A stretch of 64,000 nucleotides of DNA from Cellulosilyticum sp. (GCA_015058045.1 SVDC01000011.1:1-64000), one strand, 5' to 3'; numbered from the stretch's first letter, positions 44,249 to 54,574 are shown. Program-made: numbers and translations. The notes: generated by a model not told the origin, from the letters alone.

Positions 44249-44423
44249 ACACATCACCCCATACTTATATAAATACTACATCAATCTTCCATTTCCTTTT
44301 TTTAACGACACTTTTGTAGAAAGGTATAAATATTAACAGGATAATATATAAGTTTTAGTGATTTTTACTAGTTAGTATTTCCATTTTTACAGAATTAATT
44401 TTTCCTTTTTTTGTATTTTATGC

Positions 44424-44472
44424 ACAAAAAACGTCTTGATATCTACCGTAGTAGTTATCAAGACGCTTCTTA
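44424..44472 (-). terminator. Terminator of the SDR gene
   Basis: Stem GCGTCTTGATA/TATCAAGACG(T) with a 14-nt partly paired loop, followed by TTTTTTG on the minus strand, 25 bp after the stop. Confidence 0.8.
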
Positions 44473-44490
44473 TTCTTATGTATAAAAATC

Positions 44491-45276
44491 TTATGGTTGT
44501 TTACCAATATAAGCTAAGATTCCGCCATCTACATATAACACATGACCATTTACGAAGTTAGAAGCATCAGATGCTAAGAATACAGCTGGACCTGCTAAAT
44601 CTTCTGGTGTTCCCCAACGTGCTGCTGGAGTTTTTGCGATAATGAAGTTATTAAATGGATGACCATCTTCTCTAAGTGGTGCTGTTTGTGGTGTTGCAAT
44701 ATAACCAGGTCCAATACCATTACATTGGATATTATATTCACCATACTCTGAACAAATGTTCTTAGTAAGCATTTTTAAACCACCTTTAGCTGCTGCATAA
44801 GCAGAAACAGTTTCACGGCCTAATTCACTCATCATTGAACAAATGTTAATGATTTTACCATGACCTTTTTTAATCATGCTTGGAATAACAGCTTTAGCCA
44901 TGATAAATGGTGCATTTAAGTCTACATCAATAACTTGTCTAAATTCTGCTGCTGTCATTTCACACATAGGAATACGTTTGATGATTCCAGCATTGTTTAC
45001 TAAAATATCAATGATACCAACTTCTTTTTCAATTTGAGCAACCATTTCATTTACTCTATCTTCATCTGTAACATCACATACATAACCATGCGCTTTAATA
45101 CCAAGTTCTGCATATGCTTCAATACCTTTATCAATGAATTCTTGTTTAATATCACAAAATACAACAGTTGCGCCTGCTTTACCATAAGCACTAGCAATTG
45201 CAAAGCCAATACCATAAGATGCACCAGTTACTAATGCTACTTTACCTTCAAGAGAAAAATCTTTTAAAATATCCAT
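44491..45276 (-). CDS. Gluconate 5-dehydrogenase-like SDR oxidoreductase
   Basis: This 261-aa classical short-chain dehydrogenase has NAD(P)-binding TGASYGIGFAIA (about 18-29), NNAG (NILVNNAGIIKR), catalytic Ser in INICSMMSE, and YAAAKGG with catalytic Tyr-Lys. It ends in FVNGHVLYVDGG. The N-terminus DFSLEGKVALVTGASYGIG resembles gluconate 5-dehydrogenases and 2-keto-3-deoxygluconate-type KduD enzymes. It stands alone, with no sugar-acid operon beside it, so the substrate is inferred from family only. Confidence 0.85.
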   Translation of the reverse strand: MDILKDFSLEGKVALVTGASYGIGFAIASAYGKAGATVVFCDIKQEFIDKGIEAYAELGIKAHGYVCDVTDEDRVNEMVAQIEKEVGIIDILVNNAGIIKRIPMCEMTAAEFRQVIDVDLNAPFIMAKAVIPSMIKKGHGKIINICSMMSELGRETVSAYAAAKGGLKMLTKNICSEYGEYNIQCNGIGPGYIATPQTAPLREDGHPFNNFIIAKTPAARWGTPEDLAGPAVFLASDASNFVNGHVLYVDGGILAYIGKQP

Positions 45277-45605
45277 CTTAAAGTCCTACCTTTCTATATC
45301 TAGACATCTCTTATTTACTTATGTCTTTAATCTTCTACCTTATTATAATAAAAAAAATCAGGTAAAGATATATTATTTTTATATTTTATTTAAAAATCCA
45401 AAAATTTATCTACTTTATACTTAAATAATTAAGCATTTTTGTTATATTTTATACTTGATTTCAAACTTTTTTATAGTTTTTGAGTGTTAAACTTCTATGC
45501 GTAATCTACTGCTTTCATTTTATAAAAGTTTATCATTTGGATATACAAAAAAAGGAAGCATATGCTTCCCTTTTTTGTATATCCATTTATTCGTTTAAAT
45601 AGAAT
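45277..45605. other. 329-bp intergenic region upstream of the SDR gene
   Basis: Very AT-rich. It holds the SDR promoter area (a TATAAT on the minus strand near 45344) and the ppdK terminator at its right end. No credible small gene is seen on either strand. Confidence 0.6.
45538..45585 (-). terminator. ppdK terminator
   Basis: Near-perfect stem of about 22 bp centred on GGAAGCATATGCTTCC with A7/T6 flanks and TGGATATAC/GTATATCCA outer arms. It could act on either strand and lies 20 bp past the ppdK stop. Confidence 0.85.
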
Positions 45606-48233
45606 TTATTTTTCTGCAATAGCTGCTTGAGCTGCTGCAAGTCTTGCAATTGGTACTCTAAATGGTGAACATGATACATAATCTAGTCCAATCTTATGGC
45701 AGAATTCTACTGAAGAAGGATCTCCACCATGTTCTCCACAAATACCAACATGTAATTTTTCATTCATTGGACGACCTAATTTAAGTGACATATCCATTAA
45801 TTTACCAACACCTGATTGGTCTAATTTAGCAAATGGGTCATTTTCAAAAATCTTTGTATTGTAGTAAGCATCTAAGAACTTACCAGCATCATCACGAGAG
45901 AATCCAAATGCCATTTGTGTTAAGTCATTTGTACCGAAACAGAAGAAATCAGCTTCTTTAGCAATTTCATCAGCTGTAAGAGCAGCTCTTGGGATCTCAA
46001 TCATTGTACCTACTTCATACTCAAGATTTACACCAGCTGCTGCAATTTCAGCATCAGCTGTTTCAACAACAACTTTCTTAACAAATTTAAGTTCCTTAAT
46101 ATCACAGATAAGTGGAATCATAATTTCTGGTTTTACATTCCAATCTGCATGGTTCTTTTGAACATTAATTGCAGCACGAATAACTGCTTTTGTTTGCATC
46201 TTAGCAATTTCTGGATAAGTTACTGCAAGACGACAACCTCTGTGACCCATCATTGGGTTAAATTCATGTAAAGACTCAATAAGTGCTTTAATGTCTTCTA
46301 CAGATTTGTTTTGAGTTGCTGCTAATTTCTTAATATCTTCTTCATCTGTTGGAACAAATTCATGAAGAGGTGGATCTAAGAAACGAATAGTAACTGGGCA
46401 ACCTTCAAGTGCTTCATATAATTTTTCAAAGTCACTTTGTTGATATGGTAAAATTTTATCAAGTGCAGTTTCTCTTTCTTCTACTGTATCAGCACAAATC
46501 ATTTCACGGAATGCAGCAATTCTATCTGCTTCGAAGAACATATGTTCTGTACGGCAAAGTCCAATACCTTCAGCACCAAGTTCACGTGCTTTTTTAGCAT
46601 CTGCTGGTGTATCTGCATTGGTACGTACTTTTAATTTTCTAAACTCATCAGCCCAAGCCATGATTCTACCAAATTCACCTGAGATTGTAGCATCTACAGT
46701 TGGAATAAGACCATCATAAATGTTACCAGTAGAACCATCGATAGAGATGAAATCTCCTTCATGATAAGTTTTACCTGCAAGTTCGAATTTTTTATTTGCT
46801 TCATCCATTTTAATATCGCCACAACCAGATACACAGCATGTACCCATACCACGAGCAACAACAGCAGCATGTGAAGTCATACCACCACGTACAGTTAAAA
46901 TACCTTGAGCAGCTTTCATTCCTTCAATATCTTCAGGAGATGTTTCAAGACGAACAAGCACTACTTTTTCACCTTTTGCTCCCCAAGTTTTTGCATCTTC
47001 AGCAGTAAAGACAATTTTACCACAAGCAGCTCCAGGAGATGCACCAAGTCCTCTACCCATTGGCACTGCAGCTTTTAATGCAGCAGCATCAAATTGTGGG
47101 TGAAGCAGGGTATCTAAATTTCTAGGATCAATCATTGCTACAGCTTCTTCTGGTGTTCTTACACCTTCATCTACTAAATCACAAGCAATTTTTAAAGCAG
47201 CTTGTGCAGTTCTTTTACCATTACGTGTTTGTAACATGTAAAGCTTTTTATCTTCAATTGTAAATTCCATATCTTGCATATCTCTATAATGATTTTCAAG
47301 TGTTGCACATACTTCTTGGAATTGCTCAAATACTTCTGGCATAACCTCTGCTAATTGAGAAATATGTTGTGGTGTTCTTACACCAGCAACAACGTCTTCA
47401 CCTTGTGCATTCATTAAGAATTCACCCATAAGTTTCTTTTCACCATTTCCTGGGTTACGTGTGAAAGCAACACCTGTACCTGATGTTTCACCCATATTAC
47501 CAAACGCCATAGGTTGAACGTTTACAGCTGTACCCCATGAATATGGAATATCGTTGTCACGACGATAAATATTTGCTCTTGGGTTATCCCATGAACGGAA
47601 TACTGCTTTAATAGCTTCCATTAATTGAACTTTTGGATCACTTGGGAAGTCTTCTCCAATTTTAGCTTTGTATTCTGCTTTAAATTGATTTGCAAGTTCT
47701 TTTAAATCATCTGCGCTTAACTCAACATCTAGTGTAACGCCTTTTTTAACTTTCATTTCATCAATAAGTTCTTCGAAGTATTTTTTACCAACTTCCATAA
47801 CAACATCTGAGAACATTTGAATAAATCTTCTATAGCAATCCCAAGCCCATCTTGGATTACCAGATTTTTTAGCTAATACTTCAACAACATCTTCATTTAA
47901 ACCAAGGTTCAAAATGGTATCCATCATACCTGGCATAGATGCTCTAGCACCTGAACGAACAGATACTAAAAGCGGATTTTCTTTATCTCCAAACTTTTTA
48001 CCATTAATTTCTTCAATTTTAGTTATGTACTCCATGATTTGGCCTTGAATTTCATCATTAATTTTTTTGCCATCTTCATAGTATTGAGTACAAGCTTCTG
48101 TTGTAATAGTGAACCCTTGTGGTACAGGAAGTCCAAGGTTTGTCATTTCTGCTAAATTAGCTCCTTTACCTCCAAGAAGATTTTTCATGCTTGCATTACC
48201 TTCTTTAAATAAGTAAACCCATTTGTTTCCCAT
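45606..48233 (-). CDS. ppdK: Pyruvate, phosphate dikinase
   Basis: This 875-aa enzyme interconverts pyruvate + ATP + Pi and PEP + AMP + PPi. It has an N-terminal ATP-grasp domain (KWVYLFKEGNASMKNLLGGKGANLAEM), the central phosphohistidine domain with catalytic His in GGMTSHAAVVARGMG, and a C-terminal TIM barrel with EIPRAALTADEIA, FFCFGTNDLTQMAFGFSRDD and the catalytic Cys in GICGEHGGDPSS. Full length. In anaerobic Clostridia it often works in PPi-linked glycolysis. Confidence 0.98.
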   Translation of the reverse strand: MGNKWVYLFKEGNASMKNLLGGKGANLAEMTNLGLPVPQGFTITTEACTQYYEDGKKINDEIQGQIMEYITKIEEINGKKFGDKENPLLVSVRSGARASMPGMMDTILNLGLNEDVVEVLAKKSGNPRWAWDCYRRFIQMFSDVVMEVGKKYFEELIDEMKVKKGVTLDVELSADDLKELANQFKAEYKAKIGEDFPSDPKVQLMEAIKAVFRSWDNPRANIYRRDNDIPYSWGTAVNVQPMAFGNMGETSGTGVAFTRNPGNGEKKLMGEFLMNAQGEDVVAGVRTPQHISQLAEVMPEVFEQFQEVCATLENHYRDMQDMEFTIEDKKLYMLQTRNGKRTAQAALKIACDLVDEGVRTPEEAVAMIDPRNLDTLLHPQFDAAALKAAVPMGRGLGASPGAACGKIVFTAEDAKTWGAKGEKVVLVRLETSPEDIEGMKAAQGILTVRGGMTSHAAVVARGMGTCCVSGCGDIKMDEANKKFELAGKTYHEGDFISIDGSTGNIYDGLIPTVDATISGEFGRIMAWADEFRKLKVRTNADTPADAKKARELGAEGIGLCRTEHMFFEADRIAAFREMICADTVEERETALDKILPYQQSDFEKLYEALEGCPVTIRFLDPPLHEFVPTDEEDIKKLAATQNKSVEDIKALIESLHEFNPMMGHRGCRLAVTYPEIAKMQTKAVIRAAINVQKNHADWNVKPEIMIPLICDIKELKFVKKVVVETADAEIAAAGVNLEYEVGTMIEIPRAALTADEIAKEADFFCFGTNDLTQMAFGFSRDDAGKFLDAYYNTKIFENDPFAKLDQSGVGKLMDMSLKLGRPMNEKLHVGICGEHGGDPSSVEFCHKIGLDYVSCSPFRVPIARLAAAQAAIAEK

Positions 48234-48541
48234 ATTAACAATTCCCTCCTAATTATGTACATCATAAAGCAAACGCATTCTAGCTAATTTGGCGGTGAAC
48301 TAAAATCTGTCTGCCTTACTCTTTTCTAATTATACCATATTATTTTTAATTTCATATATTTTTTTAAAAATTAAGTGCATATTTTTGATACTTTAACCTG
48401 TTTTTGTCCATATATCTTATATTTTTTAAGTAAAATTATCTAATTTCACTATAAATCACTCCTAATAAACGTAAATATAATACCTAAAAGCTACACTTTA
48501 TGAACGCATTTAAAGTGTAGCTTTTAGGTATTATATCCATT
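48234..48541. other. 308-bp intergenic region upstream of ppdK
   Basis: Holds an extended -10 for ppdK on the minus strand (TGG-TATAAT, 48337-48329), a long AT-rich stretch, and the arabinanase terminator. No open frame with a ribosome binding site was found. Confidence 0.6.
48477..48534 (-). terminator. Arabinanase-gene terminator with 24-bp perfect stem
   Basis: Positions 48477-48500 are the exact reverse complement of 48511-48534, with a 10-nt loop. On the minus strand it starts 7 bp after the stop codon. It is unusually long for an intrinsic terminator and has no clean T-tract outside the stem. Confidence 0.7.
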
Positions 48542-51142
48542 TTACTTTATCTTACTTTCTTGATGGTATAATGCAATAAGTTCAGCAATAGATAATGGTG
48601 AATCGTATATAGATATTCTATCAAATGCTGCACATGCCAAATCTGCATCTCCCCATATATTGCCACTTCCTACTCGTACATCTGTCATTTGCGCTAAGAA
48701 ATTATTTTCAAAACATTTTTCAAGTGGTGTTTTTATACTGCCAACCTCTTGCCCATCTAAGCAAACAACAATGCCATCCTTACTTACCGAATAAGCAACA
48801 TAATGCCAAGTGTCATCTTCTAATGCACCATTTAGTAGGGTCACATCTCCCCACTTACCATTGGCATTAATACGCCCATATAAATTTGCACCAATACGTG
48901 TCACTGGGTACTGATCTTGTCCGCCTGCATTTGCTTCAAATAAGGCGCTATGTTCCCAATAATTTGCATCACTCTTATCTAGTTTTACCCACATACCTAT
49001 GGTATAACCTTCTGTGATGCCTTCAAATGTATCTTGTGGCAATGCGACATAGTTTTCTTTGATTGCATGCGCTTTATTAGTGATATGAACAACTTTTTCA
49101 TGTTCACTTGACTCATGAATCTCAGTATTTCCTACTAAAACAGCTATCCCCTCTTTAAGGCCGGTACTTTTTATACCATCTTCTCCTAAATGATCAAAGT
49201 CAAAACAGTATTTAGCTTGTTTGGTTAAGTTTTTCACCTCTTCTCCTATTCCAATGACTTTAACCTCTATTTCCTTTATTAATGTTGCTTTCCCATATTG
49301 GATGGTTGCACTTAATGCAACTACTTCATCCTCTTTTTGTCTTGTAACGATGCCTTTGGAATCAATAACTTTTTCATTACCAGATGTCCAAGTAATGGTT
49401 GAACCATAATTTCCACTTGTAGGTAAACTTAAATGTAGCTTTGTTTCTTTAGCAATACTTCCTTCAATTCGTTTAGCATCATATTCCACCATCTCATCAT
49501 CTGTTGCCTTTAGTTGACTTCCCCAAATACATGTATTATTTGAACCTACTACAGAAAATGTCATAACAGCTTCTCTTGGACTACTTTCATTATAAGTTTG
49601 TTCAAATACACCATAATATGTAACGCCATTTACTGTTAGACTCATTTGACTACTTCCCTGTGTCATCGTCCATGTGCCTTCCACTGCACCTGAAACCGTA
49701 TAGTCTTTATTTAAAGTAATCATTTTCGTTTCAATCATATCTGAGCCACTATCAGTTCTATGATTGATCCACTCATACTTCCCAATAATCTCTTCTAAAT
49801 CATACCCTGCTTGTTCTACTGTATCACCACTATATTCATATGGTATAACCACTGGCCAGCCTTCACTATTCATTACCATTTGATGTACTCTTACTTGATG
49901 TAATTCCGTTCCACCATTAAATCTTGTATGATATATGAGGTACATTTGTTCATCTTCATCTATAAATGCTGAATTATGCCCTGCTGCCTTATAGCCAACC
50001 TCTGAACTACTCCACTCATAGTTACCTATTAATTTTACGCCATAAGCATTATTATCTACTTTTCCTGGTAAAGAAGCATTATTCCCTGCAGCATCTACAT
50101 AAGGGCCATCTGGATTTTTAGAACGGAATAAGCGCATATTATATCCACCATCTGCTGTTAAACTTGCATATGACATAAATAAGTAGTAGTAATCATTCTC
50201 CTTATTATAAATAATATAAGGCCCTTCACCTGATATTGTATGGCCACCTGCAATTTGTGTACCGAAGTAACGGTCAATCTGATTTCCATCTTTTGTCATA
50301 CCATCTTCTTTAGGATAAATTGGAACACCAGTCTCTTTATCTACTTCTAAAACATAAATGCCTCCTGACCATGATCCGTATGACATCCACAACTTGCCTT
50401 CTTTATCATAAAATAAATTAGGGTCTATGGCATTCGGTGCATAGTCTGTATTGTAAGAACCATCTGCATTAAACCATTTTTCATTTGCTTCTTTAAGGGT
50501 ATCATTCTTTAGTAATTCCCCTAAATTAGTATTTAGATACTGGGTATTTATTTTACTATTGGTATCATAACACTCTTCCTTTGTAAAACCAGAATAAACA
50601 ATTGTATCTACATAAGTATAGGGTCCCTCTACATTCTCTGATACAGCATATCCAATACATGAACGCTTATAAGTAGAACTTGTGCAATAGTAAAGCATAT
50701 AAGCTCCTTTACTACCATCTGCATTTTTATAATCAGCATTCCAAAAAATATCAGGTGCCCATACTGCATAACCATTTAAACAATCCGCATCATTTTCTCC
50801 AGCCCATGCAAAAGATTCCTTTAAATTATTTGATAAATCATCATAAATCACATTCCCAGGTGTAGTGTATTCATTTGAAATACTAGTCCAATTCATTAAA
50901 TCTGTTGATTTTCCTACTGCAATATGTGATCCAAACACATAGTAAACACCATCTGCTTTAATAATAGAAGGATCATGAACAGATACTCTTTCATAATTTC
51001 CTTTATCAACCCTTTGGTCCACTTCTACAGATTGTAAACTTGTTTCATTAACCTCTTGTGTATTAGCACATATCCCCACTGCTCCTACTATACAAGCCAT
51101 TGTTAAACTTCCAATCAACCAACTTCTCATTCTCCTATTCAT
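48542..51142 (-). CDS. Secreted GH43 endo-arabinanase with Ig-like and LamG domains
   Basis: This 866-aa exported protein has a Sec signal peptide (about 1-26). A five-bladed GH43 catalytic domain (about 50-460) carries catalytic base Asp57 (SVHDPSII), modulating Asp240 (NAIDPNLFY) and acid Glu306 (ISGEGPYI). A beta domain follows (about 465-570), then a bacterial Ig-like repeat (about 580-655; TITWTSGNEKVIDSKGIVTR) and a C-terminal concanavalin/LamG domain (about 665-860). It would cleave alpha-1,5-arabinan of pectin outside the cell. No dockerin or sorting signal is seen. It stands alone without transporter genes. Confidence 0.9.
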   Translation of the reverse strand: MNRRMRSWLIGSLTMACIVGAVGICANTQEVNETSLQSVEVDQRVDKGNYERVSVHDPSIIKADGVYYVFGSHIAVGKSTDLMNWTSISNEYTTPGNVIYDDLSNNLKESFAWAGENDADCLNGYAVWAPDIFWNADYKNADGSKGAYMLYYCTSSTYKRSCIGYAVSENVEGPYTYVDTIVYSGFTKEECYDTNSKINTQYLNTNLGELLKNDTLKEANEKWFNADGSYNTDYAPNAIDPNLFYDKEGKLWMSYGSWSGGIYVLEVDKETGVPIYPKEDGMTKDGNQIDRYFGTQIAGGHTISGEGPYIIYNKENDYYYLFMSYASLTADGGYNMRLFRSKNPDGPYVDAAGNNASLPGKVDNNAYGVKLIGNYEWSSSEVGYKAAGHNSAFIDEDEQMYLIYHTRFNGGTELHQVRVHQMVMNSEGWPVVIPYEYSGDTVEQAGYDLEEIIGKYEWINHRTDSGSDMIETKMITLNKDYTVSGAVEGTWTMTQGSSQMSLTVNGVTYYGVFEQTYNESSPREAVMTFSVVGSNNTCIWGSQLKATDDEMVEYDAKRIEGSIAKETKLHLSLPTSGNYGSTITWTSGNEKVIDSKGIVTRQKEDEVVALSATIQYGKATLIKEIEVKVIGIGEEVKNLTKQAKYCFDFDHLGEDGIKSTGLKEGIAVLVGNTEIHESSEHEKVVHITNKAHAIKENYVALPQDTFEGITEGYTIGMWVKLDKSDANYWEHSALFEANAGGQDQYPVTRIGANLYGRINANGKWGDVTLLNGALEDDTWHYVAYSVSKDGIVVCLDGQEVGSIKTPLEKCFENNFLAQMTDVRVGSGNIWGDADLACAAFDRISIYDSPLSIAELIALYHQESKIK

Positions 51143-51351
51143 TCTAACTCCCCCTAATAGTTTATCATTTAATAAAATATTTTATTTTTCTATTAACTTA
51201 TATTCATTATAGAGGTATTTTTTTGAATTTTCAATCAAAATTTAGTTGTTTTAACTACCTTTTTTAAATTTTCATAAATTATTATTTGTTTATTACGCCT
51301 CCTATCTCTCACTTCCTTTAGCAGGTGGTCTCATTTTCCCTAACAAAAAAA

Positions 51352-51390
51352 GCATTTTTAGGAGATTCAAAGAATCTATCCTAAAAATGC
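51352..51390 (-). terminator. glyS terminator
   Basis: Stem GCATTTTTAGGA(T)/(A)TCCTAAAAATGC extended by GATTC/GAATC around an AAA loop. T7 follows on the minus strand. It lies about 20 bp after the glyS stop. Confidence 0.85.
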
Positions 51391-51408
51391 CCTTTCCTAA
51401 AATTTTAT

Positions 51409-52794
51409 TTAGAATGCCATTTTATCTTCAATATATTTTACAAGATCACTAATTGCAACACGTTCTTGTGCCATTGTATCACGGTCACGTACTGTTACCA
51501 TTTTGTCTTCTAAAGAATCGAAGTCAAATGTAATACAGAATGGTGTACCAATTTCATCTTGTCTTCTATAACGTTTACCAATTGAACCTGCTTCATCATA
51601 TTCTACATTAAAGTGTTTTGCAAGTTCAGCATAAACTGCTGTTGCTTCTTCTGATAACTTTTTAGAAAGCGGAAGCACAGCTGCTTTAACTGGTGCAAGT
51701 GCAGGGTGGAATCTAAAGATTGTTCTTGTTTCACCATCTTCAAGTATTTCTTCATCGTATGCCTCACATAAGAATGCAAGTGCTACACGGTCTGCACCAA
51801 GTGATGGTTCGATAACATATGGAATGTATTTTTCATTTGTTGTTGGATCGAAGTAGCTCATATCTTGTTTAGATTCTTCTTGGTGTCTTGTAAGGTCGAA
51901 ATCTGTACGACTTGCAATACCCCAAAGTTCTCCCCAACCAAATGGGAATTTAACTTCGATATCTGTTGTTGCATTACTGTAGTGAGAAAGTTCTTCTGCT
52001 GAGTGATCACGAAGTCTCATATTGTCTTCAGCTATACCAAGACTAAGAAGGAAGTTTTTACAATAGCTTCTCCAGTAATCAAACCATTCAAGTTCTGTGC
52101 CTGGTTTACAGAAGAATTCAAGTTCCATTTGTTCGAATTCTCTTGTTCTGAAGATGAAGTTACCTGGTGTAATCTCATTTCTAAATGATTTACCAATTTG
52201 ACCAATACCAAATGGTACTTTTTTACGGCTTGTACGTTGTACATTTTTAAAGTTAACAAAAATTCCTTGTGCTGTTTCTGGTCTTAAGTAAACAGTGTTT
52301 TTAGAGTCTTCAGTTACCCCTTGGAAAGTCTTAAACATTAAGTTGAATTGACGGATATCTGTAAAGTCGTGTGCACCACAAGTTGGACATGCAATACCAT
52401 TGTCTTTAATGAAATCTTGCATTTTTTCATTTGACCAACCATCAACTACTTCTGGAGTACCTTGTTCTTGCATAAAGTCTTCAATAATTTTATCTGCTCT
52501 AAAACGCTCTTTACAAGCTTTACAATCCATAAGTGGGTCATTGAAGCCACCAACGTGACCTGATGCTACCCATACTTGTGGGTTCATTAAGATTGCACAG
52601 TCAACCCCTACATTATAAGGATTTTCTTGAATGAATTTTCTCCACCAAGCTTTTTTTACGTTATTTTTAAATTCCACACCTAATGGACCATAATCCCAAG
52701 TATTTGCAAGACCTCCATAGATCTCAGAACCAGGATACACAAATCCTCTAGATTTTGCTACAGCTACAATCTGTTGCATATTTTTTTCTGCCAT
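51409..52794 (-). CDS. glyS: Glycyl-tRNA synthetase, single-chain (alpha2) class II
   Basis: This 461-aa enzyme charges tRNA-Gly. Class II motif 1 region is near the N-terminus ([27 protein letters not shown]). Motif 2 ([25 protein letters not shown]) and motif 3 ([12 protein letters not shown]) follow, with a C-terminal anticodon-binding domain (about 355-461). It is the eukaryote/archaea-like dimer, not the GlyQ/GlyS heterotetramer. Expression is controlled by the T-box leader just upstream. Confidence 0.97.
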   Translation of the reverse strand: MAEKNMQQIVAVAKSRGFVYPGSEIYGGLANTWDYGPLGVEFKNNVKKAWWRKFIQENPYNVGVDCAILMNPQVWVASGHVGGFNDPLMDCKACKERFRADKIIEDFMQEQGTPEVVDGWSNEKMQDFIKDNGIACPTCGAHDFTDIRQFNLMFKTFQGVTEDSKNTVYLRPETAQGIFVNFKNVQRTSRKKVPFGIGQIGKSFRNEITPGNFIFRTREFEQMELEFFCKPGTELEWFDYWRSYCKNFLLSLGIAEDNMRLRDHSAEELSHYSNATTDIEVKFPFGWGELWGIASRTDFDLTRHQEESKQDMSYFDPTTNEKYIPYVIEPSLGADRVALAFLCEAYDEEILEDGETRTIFRFHPALAPVKAAVLPLSKKLSEEATAVYAELAKHFNVEYDEAGSIGKRYRRQDEIGTPFCITFDFDSLEDKMVTVRDRDTMAQERVAISDLVKYIEDKMAF

Positions 52795-52854
52795 TTTATT
52801 TGCCTCCTTATTTTTATGTGCTATTTAAGGCTAGGTTCACTTGTTTCCTAAAAC

Positions 52855-53074
52855 AATAAAAAAGGAAATCCTAAGCATCCCTAGCAAGGGACGAAAGATT
52901 TCCTTCCGCGGTTCCACCCTTATTGAATATCTCTTGCAGACATTCCTCTTTAAAAAATTACTCCAAAGTGCCCTTCATAAAAAGTCATGCAGCTGGCTTA
53001 CACTATCCCAACTTCGCTTTGCCATGCCAGTTTTATTACTCCTCTTTTTCATTGTAATATAGCTTCATTATTTA
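52855..53074 (-). promoter_or_regulatory. T-box riboswitch (glycine, GGC specifier) controlling glyS
   Basis: The minus-strand leader holds the 14-nt T-box GGGTGGAACCGCGG (52919-52906), followed by a terminator hairpin (GGAAATC...GATTTCC, then T7) that competes with it. The stem I element GAGGAGTA is near the 5' end. The specifier segment GAAGGGCACTTTGGAGTAATTTT aligns with the known glyQS form, giving the codon GGC at 52972-52970 followed by A. Uncharged tRNA-Gly(GCC) should favour read-through into glyS. Confidence 0.93.
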
Positions 53075-53080
53075 CTGATA

Positions 53081-53109
53081 AATTTATCAAAAACAATGCA
53101 AACTGTCAA
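53081..53109 (-). promoter_or_regulatory. glyS T-box promoter
   Basis: On the minus strand TTGACA (53109-53104), a 17-bp spacer, and TAAATT (53086-53081). The -35 lies 9 bp before the end of the anti-sigma gene (stop at 53118). Confidence 0.75.
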
Positions 53110-53117
53110 GTCTCTAC

Positions 53118-53888
53118 CTATTTTTTATCTTCAATTTGTGGCATTTCGTGAATCACGATATAAATTTGATGATCTTCTAGATCTATTCCCTCATTATCTT
53201 TCCACTCCACAACTTCGCTATTTGTCTGAATGTATCCTATTAGCTGCTCTCTATAAGCTTGGTTTATACTATAATGTCCTGATTCTATTTTTTTATAAGC
53301 AATTTGAAGTTGATTTAAAAATGCTTCTAGGTCTACTTCAAACTGAGGTAGATTCTTAACCACTACTTCTACATCTGTCGTAGCCGAAGAATCTTGCATC
53401 GCAAGTGAAGGTTCTTCAGATTTTGTTGTTTCTTCACTTTGTATCATTTCTGAACTATCGTTCACATCTCCTAGACCATTTCTACCCCTTATGCTTACTT
53501 CACTTATCAAATGAGTAGAATTGCCATACTGCTCATAAGCCTTCTGATTCATTAATCCATTTAATTGTGTTAAACACAATCCACCAACTAAAAGCGTAGC
53601 CACTAATGCACCACTATATTGCCATCTCCATCTACCTTTCTTAGATGTTACAGCTATAGAAGGTCCTTCTTTTTCACCAATACGACTCATCAATTGTTCA
53701 TGAAAATCTTCTGGCACTTTGAGCATTTCAAGCTGCTTGCAACCACCTACAATTTGTTTAAGAGCATGATAAGTTGCCTTACAATCAGCACATTCTTGCA
53801 TATGCACTTTTAGTTGTTCTTCCTCCTGTAGACTGAGCATCCCATCTATATATGCCGAGATTAATTCTTGATATTTATTACATTTCAT
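53118..53888 (-). CDS. Zinc-finger anti-sigma factor (RsiW-like)
   Basis: This 256-aa membrane protein is expected to hold the adjacent ECF sigma factor inactive. The N-terminal anti-sigma zinc-binding domain has H29, C33 and C36 (HMQECADC). One membrane helix lies at about 88-108 (GALVATLLVGGLCLTQL), then an extracytoplasmic domain rich in Ser/Glu. The start at ATG 53888 follows AAGGAG. The upstream in-frame start at 53906 would overlap the sigma gene. The extracellular part shows no obvious known sensor. Confidence 0.88.
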   Translation of the reverse strand: MKCNKYQELISAYIDGMLSLQEEEQLKVHMQECADCKATYHALKQIVGGCKQLEMLKVPEDFHEQLMSRIGEKEGPSIAVTSKKGRWRWQYSGALVATLLVGGLCLTQLNGLMNQKAYEQYGNSTHLISEVSIRGRNGLGDVNDSSEMIQSEETTKSEEPSLAMQDSSATTDVEVVVKNLPQFEVDLEAFLNQLQIAYKKIESGHYSINQAYREQLIGYIQTNSEVVEWKDNEGIDLEDHQIYIVIHEMPQIEDKK

Positions 53889-53902
53889 GGGCTCACTCCT
53901 TA

Positions 53903-54514
53903 TCACTTATTATGACGAAAAAAAGAACAGTAAGGTTCCTTATTTTGCTCTAAAATTTTCTTTAATTTTATTCTTGCTCTAGATAATCTAGATTTTACAG
54001 TCCCAATAGAAATCCCTAGTGTCAAGGCTATTTCATCATAACTATAGCCTTCTATATCTCTTAAGACGATGATAATACGATCATCTTCCTTAAGTTCTTG
54101 CATTGCTTGCCACAGCACATTTAACCCTTCTTTTTCTGATAGCTGTGTGCTTAAATCATCCCATTGATGGAGATCCTTAGATTTCTCTAGATTATCATTT
54201 TCTGTTAATAAAACAATTTGTTCTTGTCTTTTCTTTTGCTGGCGTAATAAATCTAAAGAGGTATTTATTGCAATTCGGTAAATCCATGTACTAAGCTTAG
54301 CATCTCCTTTAAAGTTTTTTAATTGCTTCCATATTTTTATACACACCTCTTGCGCAGCATCAAATGCCTCATCAGGTTGTTTCAATAATCTTAAACAAAT
54401 GGTATAAATTTTCTCTTCATATAATAAAATTAACTTCTCAAATGCTTGTGGATTTCCCTTGGCAGCTTCTTTAATCCATGTGGTTTCCTCTTGCTGCTTT
54501 TTCATTCCCACCAA
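53903..54514 (-). CDS. ECF sigma factor (SigW-like)
   Basis: This 203-aa extracytoplasmic-function sigma factor has region 2 (AFEKLILLYEEKIYTICLRLL, DAAQEVCIKIWKQLKNFKGDAKLSTWIYRIAINTSLDLLR) and region 4 (IVLRDIEGYSYDEIALTLGISIGTVKSRLSRARIKLKKIL). The start is uncertain: TTG 54514 or ATG 54505, both behind GGGGG. It is coupled to the anti-sigma gene, so it should respond to an envelope signal. Its regulon cannot be told from this window. Confidence 0.92.
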   Translation of the reverse strand: MVGMKKQQEETTWIKEAAKGNPQAFEKLILLYEEKIYTICLRLLKQPDEAFDAAQEVCIKIWKQLKNFKGDAKLSTWIYRIAINTSLDLLRQQKKRQEQIVLLTENDNLEKSKDLHQWDDLSTQLSEKEGLNVLWQAMQELKEDDRIIIVLRDIEGYSYDEIALTLGISIGTVKSRLSRARIKLKKILEQNKEPYCSFFRHNK

Positions 54515-54574
54515 GGTTTCCCCCTTTCCACTAATCTTTAAATCTATTTTATAGTATTTCTATTAAATACACAA

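Noticed and set aside
51267..51281. CodY-box-like AATTTTCATAAATTA upstream of the arabinanase
   Set aside because: Three mismatches in very AT-rich DNA and about 125 bp from the start; a further weak match nearby shows such hits are expected by chance.
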